A stretch of DNA of 9,574 nt from CAIKBL01 sp043734785 (GTDB lineage: Bacteria > Pseudomonadota > Gammaproteobacteria > Ga0077536). This document shows positions 1 through 6,668 of the stretch, piece after piece; positions within the stretch are counted from its first letter, which is position 1; the number at the start of each line of letters is the position of its first letter. The notes beneath the pieces were generated by a model, which did not search any database, was not told the origin of the DNA, and was given only the letters and a program-made list of their open reading frames with translations. The DNA is taken from assembly GCA_043734785.1 (NCBI GenBank), contig JAYTEX010000305.1, forward strand, positions 1-9,574, read 5' to 3'. The translations under genes were made by a program, and so were the position numbers.

Positions 1-2
1 TC

Positions 3-1052
3 GCGCACAAATACCGCGACACGGCGCCGCAGGTGGCCTCGGATCCCGCGCGTGGCGATATTTATGTGATCCACGGCATGAAGGACGCGATTCCCATGGG
101 CCTGGTCGCGGCCGCTGGAAAAACGGCAGAAGAAATCGGGACTGCGGCGCGCACCGCGAAATTCGCTGATCTGCATCGCGGTGGCTGGGATCCGCAGGCG
201 CGGATCGGGGATCAGGATCGCGACGGCGTAGCGGCAGAAGTTATCTATCCGAGCGTCGGGATGGTGTTATGCAACCATCCCGATCCGGATTACAAGAAGG
301 CTTGCTTCGACGCCTATAACCTTTGGATCACGGAATTTTGCGATCCGCATCGCGCGCGCCTGCTGGGTGTGGGGCAAACAGCGATGCGCACCCCGGCCGA
401 AGGGATCAGCGATCTGCAGGAAATCAAACGGCTCGGATTGCGTGGCGTGATGATGCCGGGCTTCCCGGTACTCGAGGATTATGATCAGCCGATCTACGAC
501 GAGTTCTGGGCTGCGGCCAGCGAGTTGGGTTTGCCGCTCAGCTTTCATATTCTGACCAACAAGGATGGGGTCAGTGGCAACAATGCGCTCGGTCACACGC
601 GAGGCCCGAAGCTGAACGGTTTTATGACCATCATTCGCGGCTGCCAGGACATCATGGGCATGTTGATCTTTGGTGGGGTCTTTGAGCGTCATCCGAAATT
701 GCGCATCGTCTGCGTGGAAGCCGATGCCGGCTGGGTGCCGCATTACATGTATCGCATGGATCACGCCTACGATCGACACCGTTACTGGCTGACGGCGGAT
801 AAGTTGTCAAAAAAGCCGAGTGAGTATTTTCGTGAAAATATCTATGTGACCTTTCAGGATGACTGGGTCGCGTTCAAATCCATGGACTTGTGCAATCCAC
901 GGCGCTTGATGTGGGCGAACGATTTCCCGCACAGCGACTCCACGTGGCCCCATTCGCAGGAACTGCTCGCGCGGCATACCGCGACGTTGTCGATGGAAAA
1001 TAAGGAATGGCTGCTACACGATAATGTCGCGGCGCTCTATGGCATTTCGTAG
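3..1052 (+). CDS. Amidohydrolase-family metal-dependent hydrolase, 5' partial
   Basis: This is the C-terminal part of a TIM-barrel metal-dependent hydrolase of the amidohydrolase 2 family (COG2159, the ACMSD-like group), probably cytoplasmic. These enzymes hydrolyse or decarboxylate small organic acids and ring-derived compounds; the substrate here is unknown. The frame is open to the left edge, and the residues before the GTG at base 33 (HKYRDTAPQV) match the 'KYRDRAPRV' stretch that normally lies about 20-30 residues inside such proteins. The true start is therefore outside the window, and with it the N-terminal metal-binding motif. Visible family features are the core-strand histidine in LSFHILTN (His codon at 546-548), the segment HPKLRIVCVEADAGWVPH, the following DHAYDRHRYW, and the late catalytic-type Asp in ANDFPHSDSTWP (codon at 921-923). 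The C-terminus (NVAALYGIS) is typical. The gene ends 72 bases before cysD on the same strand, so cotranscription is possible; I see no convincing terminator between them. Confidence 0.9.
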   Translation, partial: AHKYRDTAPQVASDPARGDIYVIHGMKDAIPMGLVAAAGKTAEEIGTAARTAKFADLHRGGWDPQARIGDQDRDGVAAEVIYPSVGMVLCNHPDPDYKKACFDAYNLWITEFCDPHRARLLGVGQTAMRTPAEGISDLQEIKRLGLRGVMMPGFPVLEDYDQPIYDEFWAAASELGLPLSFHILTNKDGVSGNNALGHTRGPKLNGFMTIIRGCQDIMGMLIFGGVFERHPKLRIVCVEADAGWVPHYMYRMDHAYDRHRYWLTADKLSKKPSEYFRENIYVTFQDDWVAFKSMDLCNPRRLMWANDFPHSDSTWPHSQELLARHTATLSMENKEWLLHDNVAALYGIS

Positions 1053-1124
1053 CGAGCGGCGGCCTCGGCAGGCGCCAGGGCGCTGCGCGCACAAAGGCGG
1101 GCGTCTTCACCTGCCATCTCCAGG

Positions 1125-2024
1125 ATGATAGTGCTCACCCATCTGCAACGGCTTGAAGCCGAGAGTATCCATATCCTGCGCGAGGTCGTCTCGGAAGTGG
1201 AGCGGCCGGTCATGCTCTATTCGATCGGCAAAGACTCTGCGGTCATGCTGCATCTCGCCCGCAAAGCATTCTTTCCGTCGCCGCCGCCCTTCCCGCTCCT
1301 GCATATCGATACCACGTGGAAGTTCCGGGCCATGTACGAGCTGCGCGAACGGATGGCGCGCGAGTCCGGCATGGAACTCCTCGTCTATCAGAATCCGGAG
1401 GCCAAGGCGCGCGGCATCAATCCTTTTGACCATGGTCCCCTACACACCGATATGTGGAAGACCGAGGGGCTCAAGCAGGCACTAGACCTGCATGGTTTCG
1501 ACACCGCATTCGGCGGCGCGCGCCGCGATGAAGAGAAAAGCCGCGCCAAGGAACGGATATTTTCGTTCCGCTCGGCCAATCATCGCTGGGATCCCAAGAA
1601 TCAGCGGCCTGAGCTCTGGCGGCTGTATAACGCGAAGAAAGCCAAGGGTGAGAGCATCCGCGTGTTCCCGATTTCGAACTGGACCGAACTCGATGTCTGG
1701 CAGTACATCCATCTTGAAAACATTCCCACCGTGCCGCTCTATTTTTCGGCACTGCGCCCGACCGTGGAGCGCGATGGGCTGCTATTGATGGTCGATGACG
1801 AGCGTTTTCGGCTCAAACCCGGCGAGGTCCCCGTGCTGCGTTCGATTCGCTTCCGCACATTGGGCTGTTATCCGCTGACCGGCGCCATCGAGAGTACTGC
1901 GGCGACCCTACCCGAAGTGATCCAGGAAATGTTGTTGACCACCACCTCCGAGCGACAAGGGCGTGCGATCGACCACGATCAGGCAGCCAGCATGGAAAAG
2001 AAGAAGCAGGAGGGCTATTTCTGA
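1125..2024 (+). CDS. cysD: Sulfate adenylyltransferase subunit 2 (CysD)
   Basis: This is the catalytic small subunit of ATP sulfurylase, which adenylates sulfate to APS in the cytoplasm together with the GTPase CysN; it is the first step of assimilatory sulfate reduction. The protein is 299 residues against about 302 in Escherichia coli and is collinear throughout. Visible landmarks are the opening LTHLQRLEAESIHILREV, the PP-loop SIGKDS (residues about 33-38), the GGARRDEEKSRAKERI block, HRWDPKNQRPELW, SNWTELDVWQYI, RFRTLGCYPLTGA and the conserved C-terminus SMEKKKQEGYF. The start is uncertain by two codons. ATG 1125 directly abuts an AGG (1122-1124), whereas GTG 1131 has the same AGG six bases upstream; both preserve the conserved LTHL opening. 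The stop overlaps the proposed cysNC start, so the two genes are translationally coupled. Confidence 0.97.
   Translation: MIVLTHLQRLEAESIHILREVVSEVERPVMLYSIGKDSAVMLHLARKAFFPSPPPFPLLHIDTTWKFRAMYELRERMARESGMELLVYQNPEAKARGINPFDHGPLHTDMWKTEGLKQALDLHGFDTAFGGARRDEEKSRAKERIFSFRSANHRWDPKNQRPELWRLYNAKKAKGESIRVFPISNWTELDVWQYIHLENIPTVPLYFSALRPTVERDGLLLMVDDERFRLKPGEVPVLRSIRFRTLGCYPLTGAIESTAATLPEVIQEMLLTTTSERQGRAIDHDQAASMEKKKQEGYF
2008..2013 (+). promoter_or_regulatory. Ribosome binding site that supports a CTG start for cysNC
   Basis: A perfect AGGAGG lies inside the last codons of cysD, seven bases before the CTG at 2021-2023, and that CTG overlaps the cysD TGA. The only other in-frame candidate, TTG at 2060, has no purine-rich Shine-Dalgarno element before it. 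Caution: part of this AGGAGG also encodes the conserved Gln-Glu-Gly of the CysD C-terminus, so it may be partly coincidental. Confidence 0.6.
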
Positions 2025-3946
2025 ACGCCGTCAACGAATCCTCCTACCAGGCGCACGATTTGATCGCCCAGGATATCGACGCCTATCTGGTGGCGCATCA
2101 GCACAAATCCTTGCTGCGTTTCATTACTTGTGGATCGGTCGACGACGGAAAATCCACCTTGATCGGTCGCCTGTTGTACGACGCCAAGATGATCTTCGAG
2201 GATCATCTGGTGGCCCTGGAGGCCGACTCGAAAAGATTCGGCACGCAAGGTCAGAATATCGATTTTGCCTTGTTGGTCGATGGGCTGGCTGCGGAGCGCG
2301 AACAAGGTATCACGATCGATGTGGCCTACCGTTTCTTCGCCACCGAAAAGCGCAAATTCATCGTGGCCGATACGCCGGGTCACGAGCAGTACACGCGCAA
2401 TATGGTCACGGGGGCCTCGAGCGCCGATCTCGCGGTGATTCTGATCGATGCCCGCAAGGGGGTGCTCACGCAGACTCGCCGCCACAGCTATCTCGCGCAC
2501 TTGATTGGGATCCACAACCTTGTGCTGGCGGTCAACAAGATGGATCTGATTGACTACGACCAGGCCAAATATGAGGCCATCGTCGCCGACTATCGCCGCT
2601 TCGCGGTGTCGATCGGGATCAAGGAATTTACGCCGATTCCGATCTCCGGTTTTAGGGGTGACAACGTTACCACGCCATCGGAGAACACCCCGTGGTACAC
2701 CGGCGCGTCGCTCATCGAGCATCTCGAAACCGTCGAACTCGATGTCACGATCGACCAGGGCAAACCGTTTCGCCTGCCGGTGCAGTGGGTCATCCGGCCG
2801 AATCTCGATTTTCGTGGGTTTTCGGGGTTGGTCGCGTCCGGACGTATTAAACCGGGTGACGCGGTGCGCGTGCTGCCCTCGGGCAAAACCTCTACCGTCG
2901 CGCGCATCGTCACGTTCGATGGTGACCTGCCGGAAGCCGTGGCGGGTCAATCGATCACCCTCACGCTAACGGATGAAGTCGATTGCTCGCGCGGCGATGT
3001 GCTCGCGCTAGCCGACAACCCGCCCGAGGTCGCGAACCAGTTCGAGGCGACTCTCGTGTGGATGGCAGACGACGCCATGCTGCCGGGCCGCTCCTACTGG
3101 CTAAAGCTCGGCACCCAGCTAGTGTCGGCGCAGGTTCAACCGCCGAAGTATCAGATCAACGTGAACACGCTGGAGCATCTGGCGGCAAAGACGCTAGACC
3201 TCAATGCCATCGGGGTCGTCACGCTCGCCACCGACAAGCCCATCGTCTTCGAACCCTATGCCGCGAACCACGATCTGGGTGGCTTCATTCTGATCGATAA
3301 GTACAGCAACGGCACGGTGGCTGCCGGCATGCTGCATTTCGCCCTGCGACGCAGTCAGAATGTGCACTGGCAGGCGCTTGAAATCACGCGCGAGGCGCAC
3401 GCCGAACAGAAGCATCAACCGCCGGCGCTCCTGTGGTTCACGGGGCTGTCCGGCGCGGGCAAATCGACCATTGCGAATCTGGTCGAGAAGCGTCTCTATG
3501 CGCTCGGCAAACACAGCTTTCTGCTCGATGGTGACAATGTGCGCCATGGCCTGAACAAGGATCTCGGCTTCACTGAAGTCGATCGCATCGAAAATATTCG
3601 GCGCGTTGGTGAAGTTGCCAAGCTGATGACCGACGCGGGCTTGATCGTCCTGACCGCATTTATTTCCCCCTTCCGGGCCGAACGCGAGCTGGTGCGATCC
3701 ATGCTGGCACCCGGTGAATTCATCGAGATCCACATCGATACTGCGCTCGCTGAAGCCGAACGCCGCGACGTGAAAGGCCTTTATAAGAAGGCGCGCGCCG
3801 GTGCGCTTAAGAATTTCACCGGCATCGACTCCCCCTACGAAGCGCCGGAGCAGCCAGAAATCCGCATCGATACCGCGCAGATGACGGCGGATCAGGCGGC
3901 GGAGTTTATTGTCGAGAGGTTGCTTGGAAACATCGCTGCGCGTTGA
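2021..3946 (+). CDS. cysNC: Bifunctional sulfate adenylyltransferase subunit 1 / adenylylsulfate kinase (CysN-CysC fusion)
   Basis: This is a cytoplasmic two-domain enzyme. The N-terminal EF-Tu-like GTPase couples GTP hydrolysis to APS synthesis by CysD, and the C-terminal APS kinase phosphorylates APS to PAPS. Numbering is from the CTG start (641 residues). The GTPase shows G1 GSVDDGKST (38-46), the switch region EREQGITIDVAYRF, G3 DTPGHEQ (117-123) and G4 NKMD (172-175), followed by beta-barrel domains. The kinase begins near residue 465, with Walker A GLSGAGKST (475-483), DGDNVRHGLNKDLGF (from 503), FISPFRAER and KGLYKKARAG. All key motifs of both halves are intact, so both activities are expected. 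The CTG start overlaps the cysD stop and has a perfect AGGAGG; it adds 13 residues before DLIAQDIDAYL, matching the short extension usual in CysN. TTG 2060 is the alternative start (628 residues). It forms an operon with cysD. Confidence 0.96.
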   Translation: MNAVNESSYQAHDLIAQDIDAYLVAHQHKSLLRFITCGSVDDGKSTLIGRLLYDAKMIFEDHLVALEADSKRFGTQGQNIDFALLVDGLAAEREQGITIDVAYRFFATEKRKFIVADTPGHEQYTRNMVTGASSADLAVILIDARKGVLTQTRRHSYLAHLIGIHNLVLAVNKMDLIDYDQAKYEAIVADYRRFAVSIGIKEFTPIPISGFRGDNVTTPSENTPWYTGASLIEHLETVELDVTIDQGKPFRLPVQWVIRPNLDFRGFSGLVASGRIKPGDAVRVLPSGKTSTVARIVTFDGDLPEAVAGQSITLTLTDEVDCSRGDVLALADNPPEVANQFEATLVWMADDAMLPGRSYWLKLGTQLVSAQVQPPKYQINVNTLEHLAAKTLDLNAIGVVTLATDKPIVFEPYAANHDLGGFILIDKYSNGTVAAGMLHFALRRSQNVHWQALEITREAHAEQKHQPPALLWFTGLSGAGKSTIANLVEKRLYALGKHSFLLDGDNVRHGLNKDLGFTEVDRIENIRRVGEVAKLMTDAGLIVLTAFISPFRAERELVRSMLAPGEFIEIHIDTALAEAERRDVKGLYKKARAGALKNFTGIDSPYEAPEQPEIRIDTAQMTADQAAEFIVERLLGNIAAR

Positions 3947-3972
3947 GCTCACTCGGATACTCAGCGTCTCAA

Positions 3973-3982
3973 TGATCGATCA
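3973..3982 (+). promoter_or_regulatory. 10-base perfect palindrome upstream of the LLM oxidoreductase gene
   Basis: TGATCGATCA is a perfect inverted repeat 16 bases before the ATG at 3999 and just before its ribosome binding site (GGAG at 3986-3989). Its position would allow it to act as an operator or to affect translation. A 10-base palindrome can occur by chance, and I recognise no specific regulator site. Confidence 0.2.
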
Positions 3983-3998
3983 CACGGAGTAATCCCCC

Positions 3999-5180
3999 AT
4001 GACTCGCATGCGTTTCGGCGCCTTTCTGCCACCGCACCATCTGCCGACCTCCTACAACCCGACCTATGCGCTTCAGCGCGACGTCGAAATCGTGAAACTC
4101 CTCGATGACATCGGCTTCGACGAAGCCTGGTTCGGTGAGCATCACTCCGGCGGGGTCGAGATTATCTGTGATCCGATGCTGTTCATCGCGCATGTCGCGG
4201 GACAAACGCGATCGATTCGCCTCGGCACCGGTGTGGTATCGCTGCCCTACCACAATCCGCTGTGGATCGCCGATCGGCTTGCGCTGCTCGACCATCTCAC
4301 GCGCGGTCGGGTGATGCTTGGAGTGGGACCCGGCGCACTCGCCACCGATGCGGCCATGATCGGCATCCAGCCCCATGAGCAACGCGACGCGCTCGATTTC
4401 GATACCGATGTTCTGATGCACCTGCTGACCAGCGAAGAGCCGATTACCGTGGAGACTTCGCGTTACAAGTTGGTCGATGCCCGCCTACAGCTCGATTTCT
4501 ATCAGGATCCGCATCCCGAAGTGGCGGCCGCGGCCGTCGTGTCACCGTCCGGCCCGCGCATCGCAGGCAAGCACGGCATCGGCCTCATTTCGATCGGGGC
4601 CACCATGCAGGCCGGGGTCGACGTGCTCGCGATGCACTGGGACGTCGTTGAGCAGCGCGCGCGGGAATTCGGCAAGCAGGCCGACCGCAAGAATTGGCGG
4701 GTGGTCGGCCTCATGCATCTCGCAGACACCAAGGCACAAGCGCTCGCGGAGGTGCGCTACGGCATCCGTGAGTTCTGTGATTACCTGCAGCACACGGCCG
4801 CGGCGCCGCAGTTGCAGGTCACTGGGAACACCATCGACGAGTACATCGAATGGGCGCTCAACAATGGCTCGACGGTCATCGGCACTTATGATGAAGCGAT
4901 TGAGCACATCGAGAGTGTGCAAAAACTCTCCAACGGCGGCTTCGGCTGTTATCTGCTGTTCGATCACAACTGGGCGCCGTTCGCCGCCAAGAAGCGGCAT
5001 TACGAGATCTTCGGCGACTTCGTGGTGCCCCACTTCAAACAGACCAATCGGCGCATGCAGTTGAGTGAGACAGCGCTCCGCGCAGTGCGCGATCCGCTCG
5101 CGCAAGCCCAACAGGACGCGATTACGGCATTCCGCGCGCAGCACGACAGGGAGATACGAGCCAAGTTGAAGCCGACCTGA
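3999..5180 (+). CDS. LLM-class flavin-dependent oxidoreductase (luciferase-like monooxygenase family)
   Basis: This is a 393-residue cytoplasmic TIM-barrel enzyme of the bacterial-luciferase superfamily. Such enzymes use reduced FMN or coenzyme F420 with O2 to oxygenate or oxidise organic substrates. Family landmarks are the first strand RFGAFLPPHHLP (residues 5-16), GFDEAWFGEHHSGG (39-52), and the continuous core from IRLGTGVVSLPYHNP through DHLTRGRVMLGVGPG (73-112). The C-terminal part has GGFGCYLLFDHNWAP. The sequence most resembles proteins annotated as limonene 1,2-monooxygenase-like (LimB type, about 390 residues); the alkanesulfonate monooxygenase (SsuD) branch is less likely but not excluded. 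The true substrate is unknown. The start is well supported by GGAG (3986-3989) nine bases upstream. The gene follows cysNC by 52 bases without a clear terminator, so readthrough from the cys operon is plausible. Confidence 0.92.
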   Translation: MTRMRFGAFLPPHHLPTSYNPTYALQRDVEIVKLLDDIGFDEAWFGEHHSGGVEIICDPMLFIAHVAGQTRSIRLGTGVVSLPYHNPLWIADRLALLDHLTRGRVMLGVGPGALATDAAMIGIQPHEQRDALDFDTDVLMHLLTSEEPITVETSRYKLVDARLQLDFYQDPHPEVAAAAVVSPSGPRIAGKHGIGLISIGATMQAGVDVLAMHWDVVEQRAREFGKQADRKNWRVVGLMHLADTKAQALAEVRYGIREFCDYLQHTAAAPQLQVTGNTIDEYIEWALNNGSTVIGTYDEAIEHIESVQKLSNGGFGCYLLFDHNWAPFAAKKRHYEIFGDFVVPHFKQTNRRMQLSETALRAVRDPLAQAQQDAITAFRAQHDREIRAKLKPT

Positions 5181-5199
5181 CCTCGAGGTTCAGTGCGGC
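5171..5199. terminator. Possible bidirectional hairpin between convergent genes
   Basis: The 38-base gap between the LLM gene and the protease gene (which converge) lies beside an imperfect inverted repeat centred on the self-complementary CCTCGAGG (5181-5188). The outer arms are GCCG/CGGC and CTGA/TCAG, interrupted by mismatches, and the repeat includes the LLM stop codon. There is no T tract on either side, so it is not a standard intrinsic terminator. Its position is the main argument for a termination role. Confidence 0.3.
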
Positions 5200-5218
5200 C
5201 CAAGCATTCCGACCCCTG

Positions 5219-5968
5219 TTACTCTTGCAGGGCGCCTTTCATGCGCGTGAAGGCCGCTGAGTCGCTGGCCTCCCAATTGCCGCGCGCCTTGTTGGCGAGC
5301 AAGGCCTGTAGTGCCTCGATCCGTTGGCCGTACTGGAAATGGGCCGGGGTGCCGGTCGTCGACATGCGTGCGGCGAGCAGGACGGCGGCCTGTGGGTTGT
5401 AACCGCCGCGCTCGAGAATCACCGCGCCGATCCGATCAGCTTGACGCTCCTTGATGGGATCAACCGAGGCCGAGAGCTCACCGACTTGATGGTCTTGCAC
5501 GCGGGCCTTGCTGCCCCCGAACAGATTCCTCAGCACACCGCCTCTTTTTTTTGCCTGACAAAAATGCCCTGCCATGTGGTGCCCGAATTCGTGCGCCAGC
5601 AGGGCTGCGAGTTCAGCTTCGCTCGCCACGAAACGCAACATGCCTTCAGTGACAAAGATGTGGCCGTCGCCAATCGAGAAAGCGTTCAGTTTAGAGTCGC
5701 GGATGACATGCGTGCGCCAGTGACGATGGGTTTGCTCACCGGCGCGCACGGCGAGTTGGGTGGCTACTGCCTGCAATGCGCTGCCGACCGGATCACCAGT
5801 CGGCCGCAGTGGCCATTGACCGAATATCTTGGCCAGGGTGGCGCTCGCGCGCTGAATTTCCGCCGCACACGCCACGCGCGCCTCCCCGCCGTGCAGCAGG
5901 GCTGGCACCAGCACCAGCACCAGCGCTAAGCGGTGCAACGCAGGCGCGCCGCGCCGTGCCGATCGCAT
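5219..5968 (-). CDS. Secreted M48-family zinc metalloprotease
   Basis: This is a 249-residue exported zinc metallopeptidase of family M48, the short form without TPR repeats. Periplasmic relatives such as BepA and LoiP act in outer-membrane protein quality control; a similar role here is inference. From the ATG at 5968 there is a signal peptide with a hydrophobic core (LALVLVLVPALL, residues 13-24) and an AxA-type site near ACA|AE (residues 33-36). The active site is HEFGH (126-130), and the third zinc ligand is E174 in the family motif ExxAD (ERQAD). Near the end TPAHFQYGQRIEAL corresponds to the family's 'HP..ERI..L' segment. The reading frame extends upstream to 6052, but that start would overlap the lipoprotein gene and bury the signal peptide; ATG 5968 or the adjoining GTG 5971 is better. 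A GGA eight bases upstream is a weak ribosome site. It is the last gene of the minus-strand cluster. Oddities are a run of eight A's (minus strand) just after the active site and a hexamer repeat in the signal peptide. Confidence 0.93.
   Translation of the reverse strand: MRSARRGAPALHRLALVLVLVPALLHGGEARVACAAEIQRASATLAKIFGQWPLRPTGDPVGSALQAVATQLAVRAGEQTHRHWRTHVIRDSKLNAFSIGDGHIFVTEGMLRFVASEAELAALLAHEFGHHMAGHFCQAKKRGGVLRNLFGGSKARVQDHQVGELSASVDPIKERQADRIGAVILERGGYNPQAAVLLAARMSTTGTPAHFQYGQRIEALQALLANKARGNWEASDSAAFTRMKGALQE
5906..5923 (-). repeat. Three tandem CACCAG hexamers in the protease signal peptide
   Basis: Three perfect copies of CACCAG (read on the plus strand) encode the alternating Leu-Val core of the protease signal peptide. 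Loss or gain of a unit would change the hydrophobic core by two residues without altering the reading frame. Confidence 0.7.
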
Positions 5969-5987
5969 CACGCGTATCCGTGCACCA

Positions 5988-6020
5988 TCACTTCGTGACG
6001 CGGCGTGCCGGTCACGCCGC
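5988..6020 (-). promoter_or_regulatory. Intercistronic hairpin(s) between the lipoprotein and protease genes
   Basis: GCGGCGTG (6000-6007) and CACGCCGC (6013-6020) form a perfect 8-bp GC-rich stem with a five-base loop, and the lipoprotein stop codon (6012-6014) spans the loop and stem. Next to it TCAC/GTGA (5988-5991 with 5995-5998) can form a small hairpin. CGTGAC (5994-5999) can also pair with GTCACG (6011-6016), which excludes the 8-bp stem. On the transcribed strand no U tract follows, so partial attenuation, mRNA stabilisation or processing is more likely than full termination. Confidence 0.45.
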
Positions 6021-6620
6021 TTTGACGATGAAAGTCGACTCCGCCGTGTCATAGGTGGTCCCGGCGCTGACGGTATGTCGAATCACATAGGTGCCGGGGG
6101 CCGCTTCGGCCGGAATGTTGACGGGCAGCTTGATGGTGTAACCGCCGGCGGTCTTGGTCGCCGGCGGGCTCTTGAAATCCATCAGTTGCACACCGTCCTT
6201 CAGGAGCACGCCGGTGACCGACACCGGGGTTTGGGGTGCGTTCTTTGGCAGCGACAAAGAATAATCGGTGACCACATTCACCACGCTGTTCGCGGTGACC
6301 GTTTGGGGCGTCGAGGTGGCAGAGTTGATGTTAACGAACACGCTATCCGCCGGTGCAGCGTAGCCATAGAGTTGTTGGTCCTGAGTTTGGCTGCGGGCGG
6401 CCATTTCCTGTGATTCAATCACCTTGCCCGCCGCCCACCCGATCGCGGCGCCACTGAGCGCGCCGATCGCCGCGCCTTGCCAGCCACCGGCTAGGCCGCC
6501 GACGAGCGCGCCGAGCGCGGCGGTCCCGGCGCTCGAGTTCTGGGTAGTGGTTGCGCAACCGCCTAATAGCGCGCTACACATCACGGCGGTGATGGCGGTT
6601 GTTTTGAACTGCGAAATCAT
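6012..6620 (-). CDS. Glycine-zipper lipoprotein with a C-terminal beta-rich domain
   Basis: This is a predicted 202-residue lipoprotein of unknown function. It has a type II signal peptide with lipobox LGGC (residues 19-22); the lipidated Cys22 is followed by Ala-Thr, which under the Lol '+2' rule favours the outer membrane. Residues about 33-66 form a classic glycine zipper (repeated GxxxG/AxxxG pattern, from TAALGALVGG to GWAAGKV), which usually inserts in or packs against membranes. After a short Gln-rich linker, residues about 92-200 look beta-rich and may be Ig-like, ending with PGTYVIRHTVSAGTTYDTAESTF; the fold is inferred from the pattern only. The start is firm: CGAGGAG six bases upstream (CTCCT at 6627-6631 on the plus strand). 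It lies 48 bases after the VWA gene, and its end is 43 bases before the protease start, consistent with one operon. Confidence 0.88.
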   Translation of the reverse strand: MISQFKTTAITAVMCSALLGGCATTTQNSSAGTAALGALVGGLAGGWQGAAIGALSGAAIGWAAGKVIESQEMAARSQTQDQQLYGYAAPADSVFVNINSATSTPQTVTANSVVNVVTDYSLSLPKNAPQTPVSVTGVLLKDGVQLMDFKSPPATKTAGGYTIKLPVNIPAEAAPGTYVIRHTVSAGTTYDTAESTFIVKAA

Positions 6621-6626
6621 GAGCGT

Positions 6627-6631
6627 CTCCT
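6627..6631 (-). promoter_or_regulatory. Ribosome binding site of the lipoprotein gene
   Basis: On the minus strand this reads AGGAG, six bases before the ATG at 6620. It fixes the start and shows that the lipoprotein has its own strong translation signal. Confidence 0.75.
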
Positions 6632-6668
6632 CGTGTCATAAATAATCGAATAATGTCTGCGCGAGAAC

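Noticed and set aside
1060..1095. GC-rich inverted segments after the amidohydrolase stop as a terminator
   Set aside because: Only short, partly wobble-paired stems are possible, and no T tract follows.
2015..2950. 311-codon open frame on the minus strand opposite cysNC
   Set aside because: It lies entirely antisense to strongly conserved CysD/CysN sequence, and its translation shows no recognisable domain. Long antisense frames are expected in GC-rich genes.
3194..3952. 252-codon minus-strand frame opposite the APS kinase part of cysNC
   Set aside because: It is antisense to conserved coding sequence, with no domain and no ribosome site noted; a shadow of cysNC.
3934..3972. CGCTG/CAGCG and TTGAG/CTCAA arms after the cysNC stop as a terminator
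   Set aside because: The arms are short with a long loop, they cannot form one continuous stem, and no T tract follows.
4542..5144. 200-codon minus-strand frame opposite the LLM gene
   Set aside because: The plus-strand frame encodes a clear family protein with a good ribosome site; the antisense frame has low-quality composition and no recognisable motif.
5969..6052. Longer N-terminus for the M48 protease from ATG 6052
   Set aside because: It would overlap the lipoprotein gene by 41 bases and put 28 Arg/Ser-rich residues before a good signal peptide.
6641..6656. AT-rich stretch with ATTATT repeated around CG, upstream of the lipoprotein gene
   Set aside because: Considered as an internal promoter. 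I could not place a convincing -35/-10 pair at proper spacing, so it is not listed as a feature.
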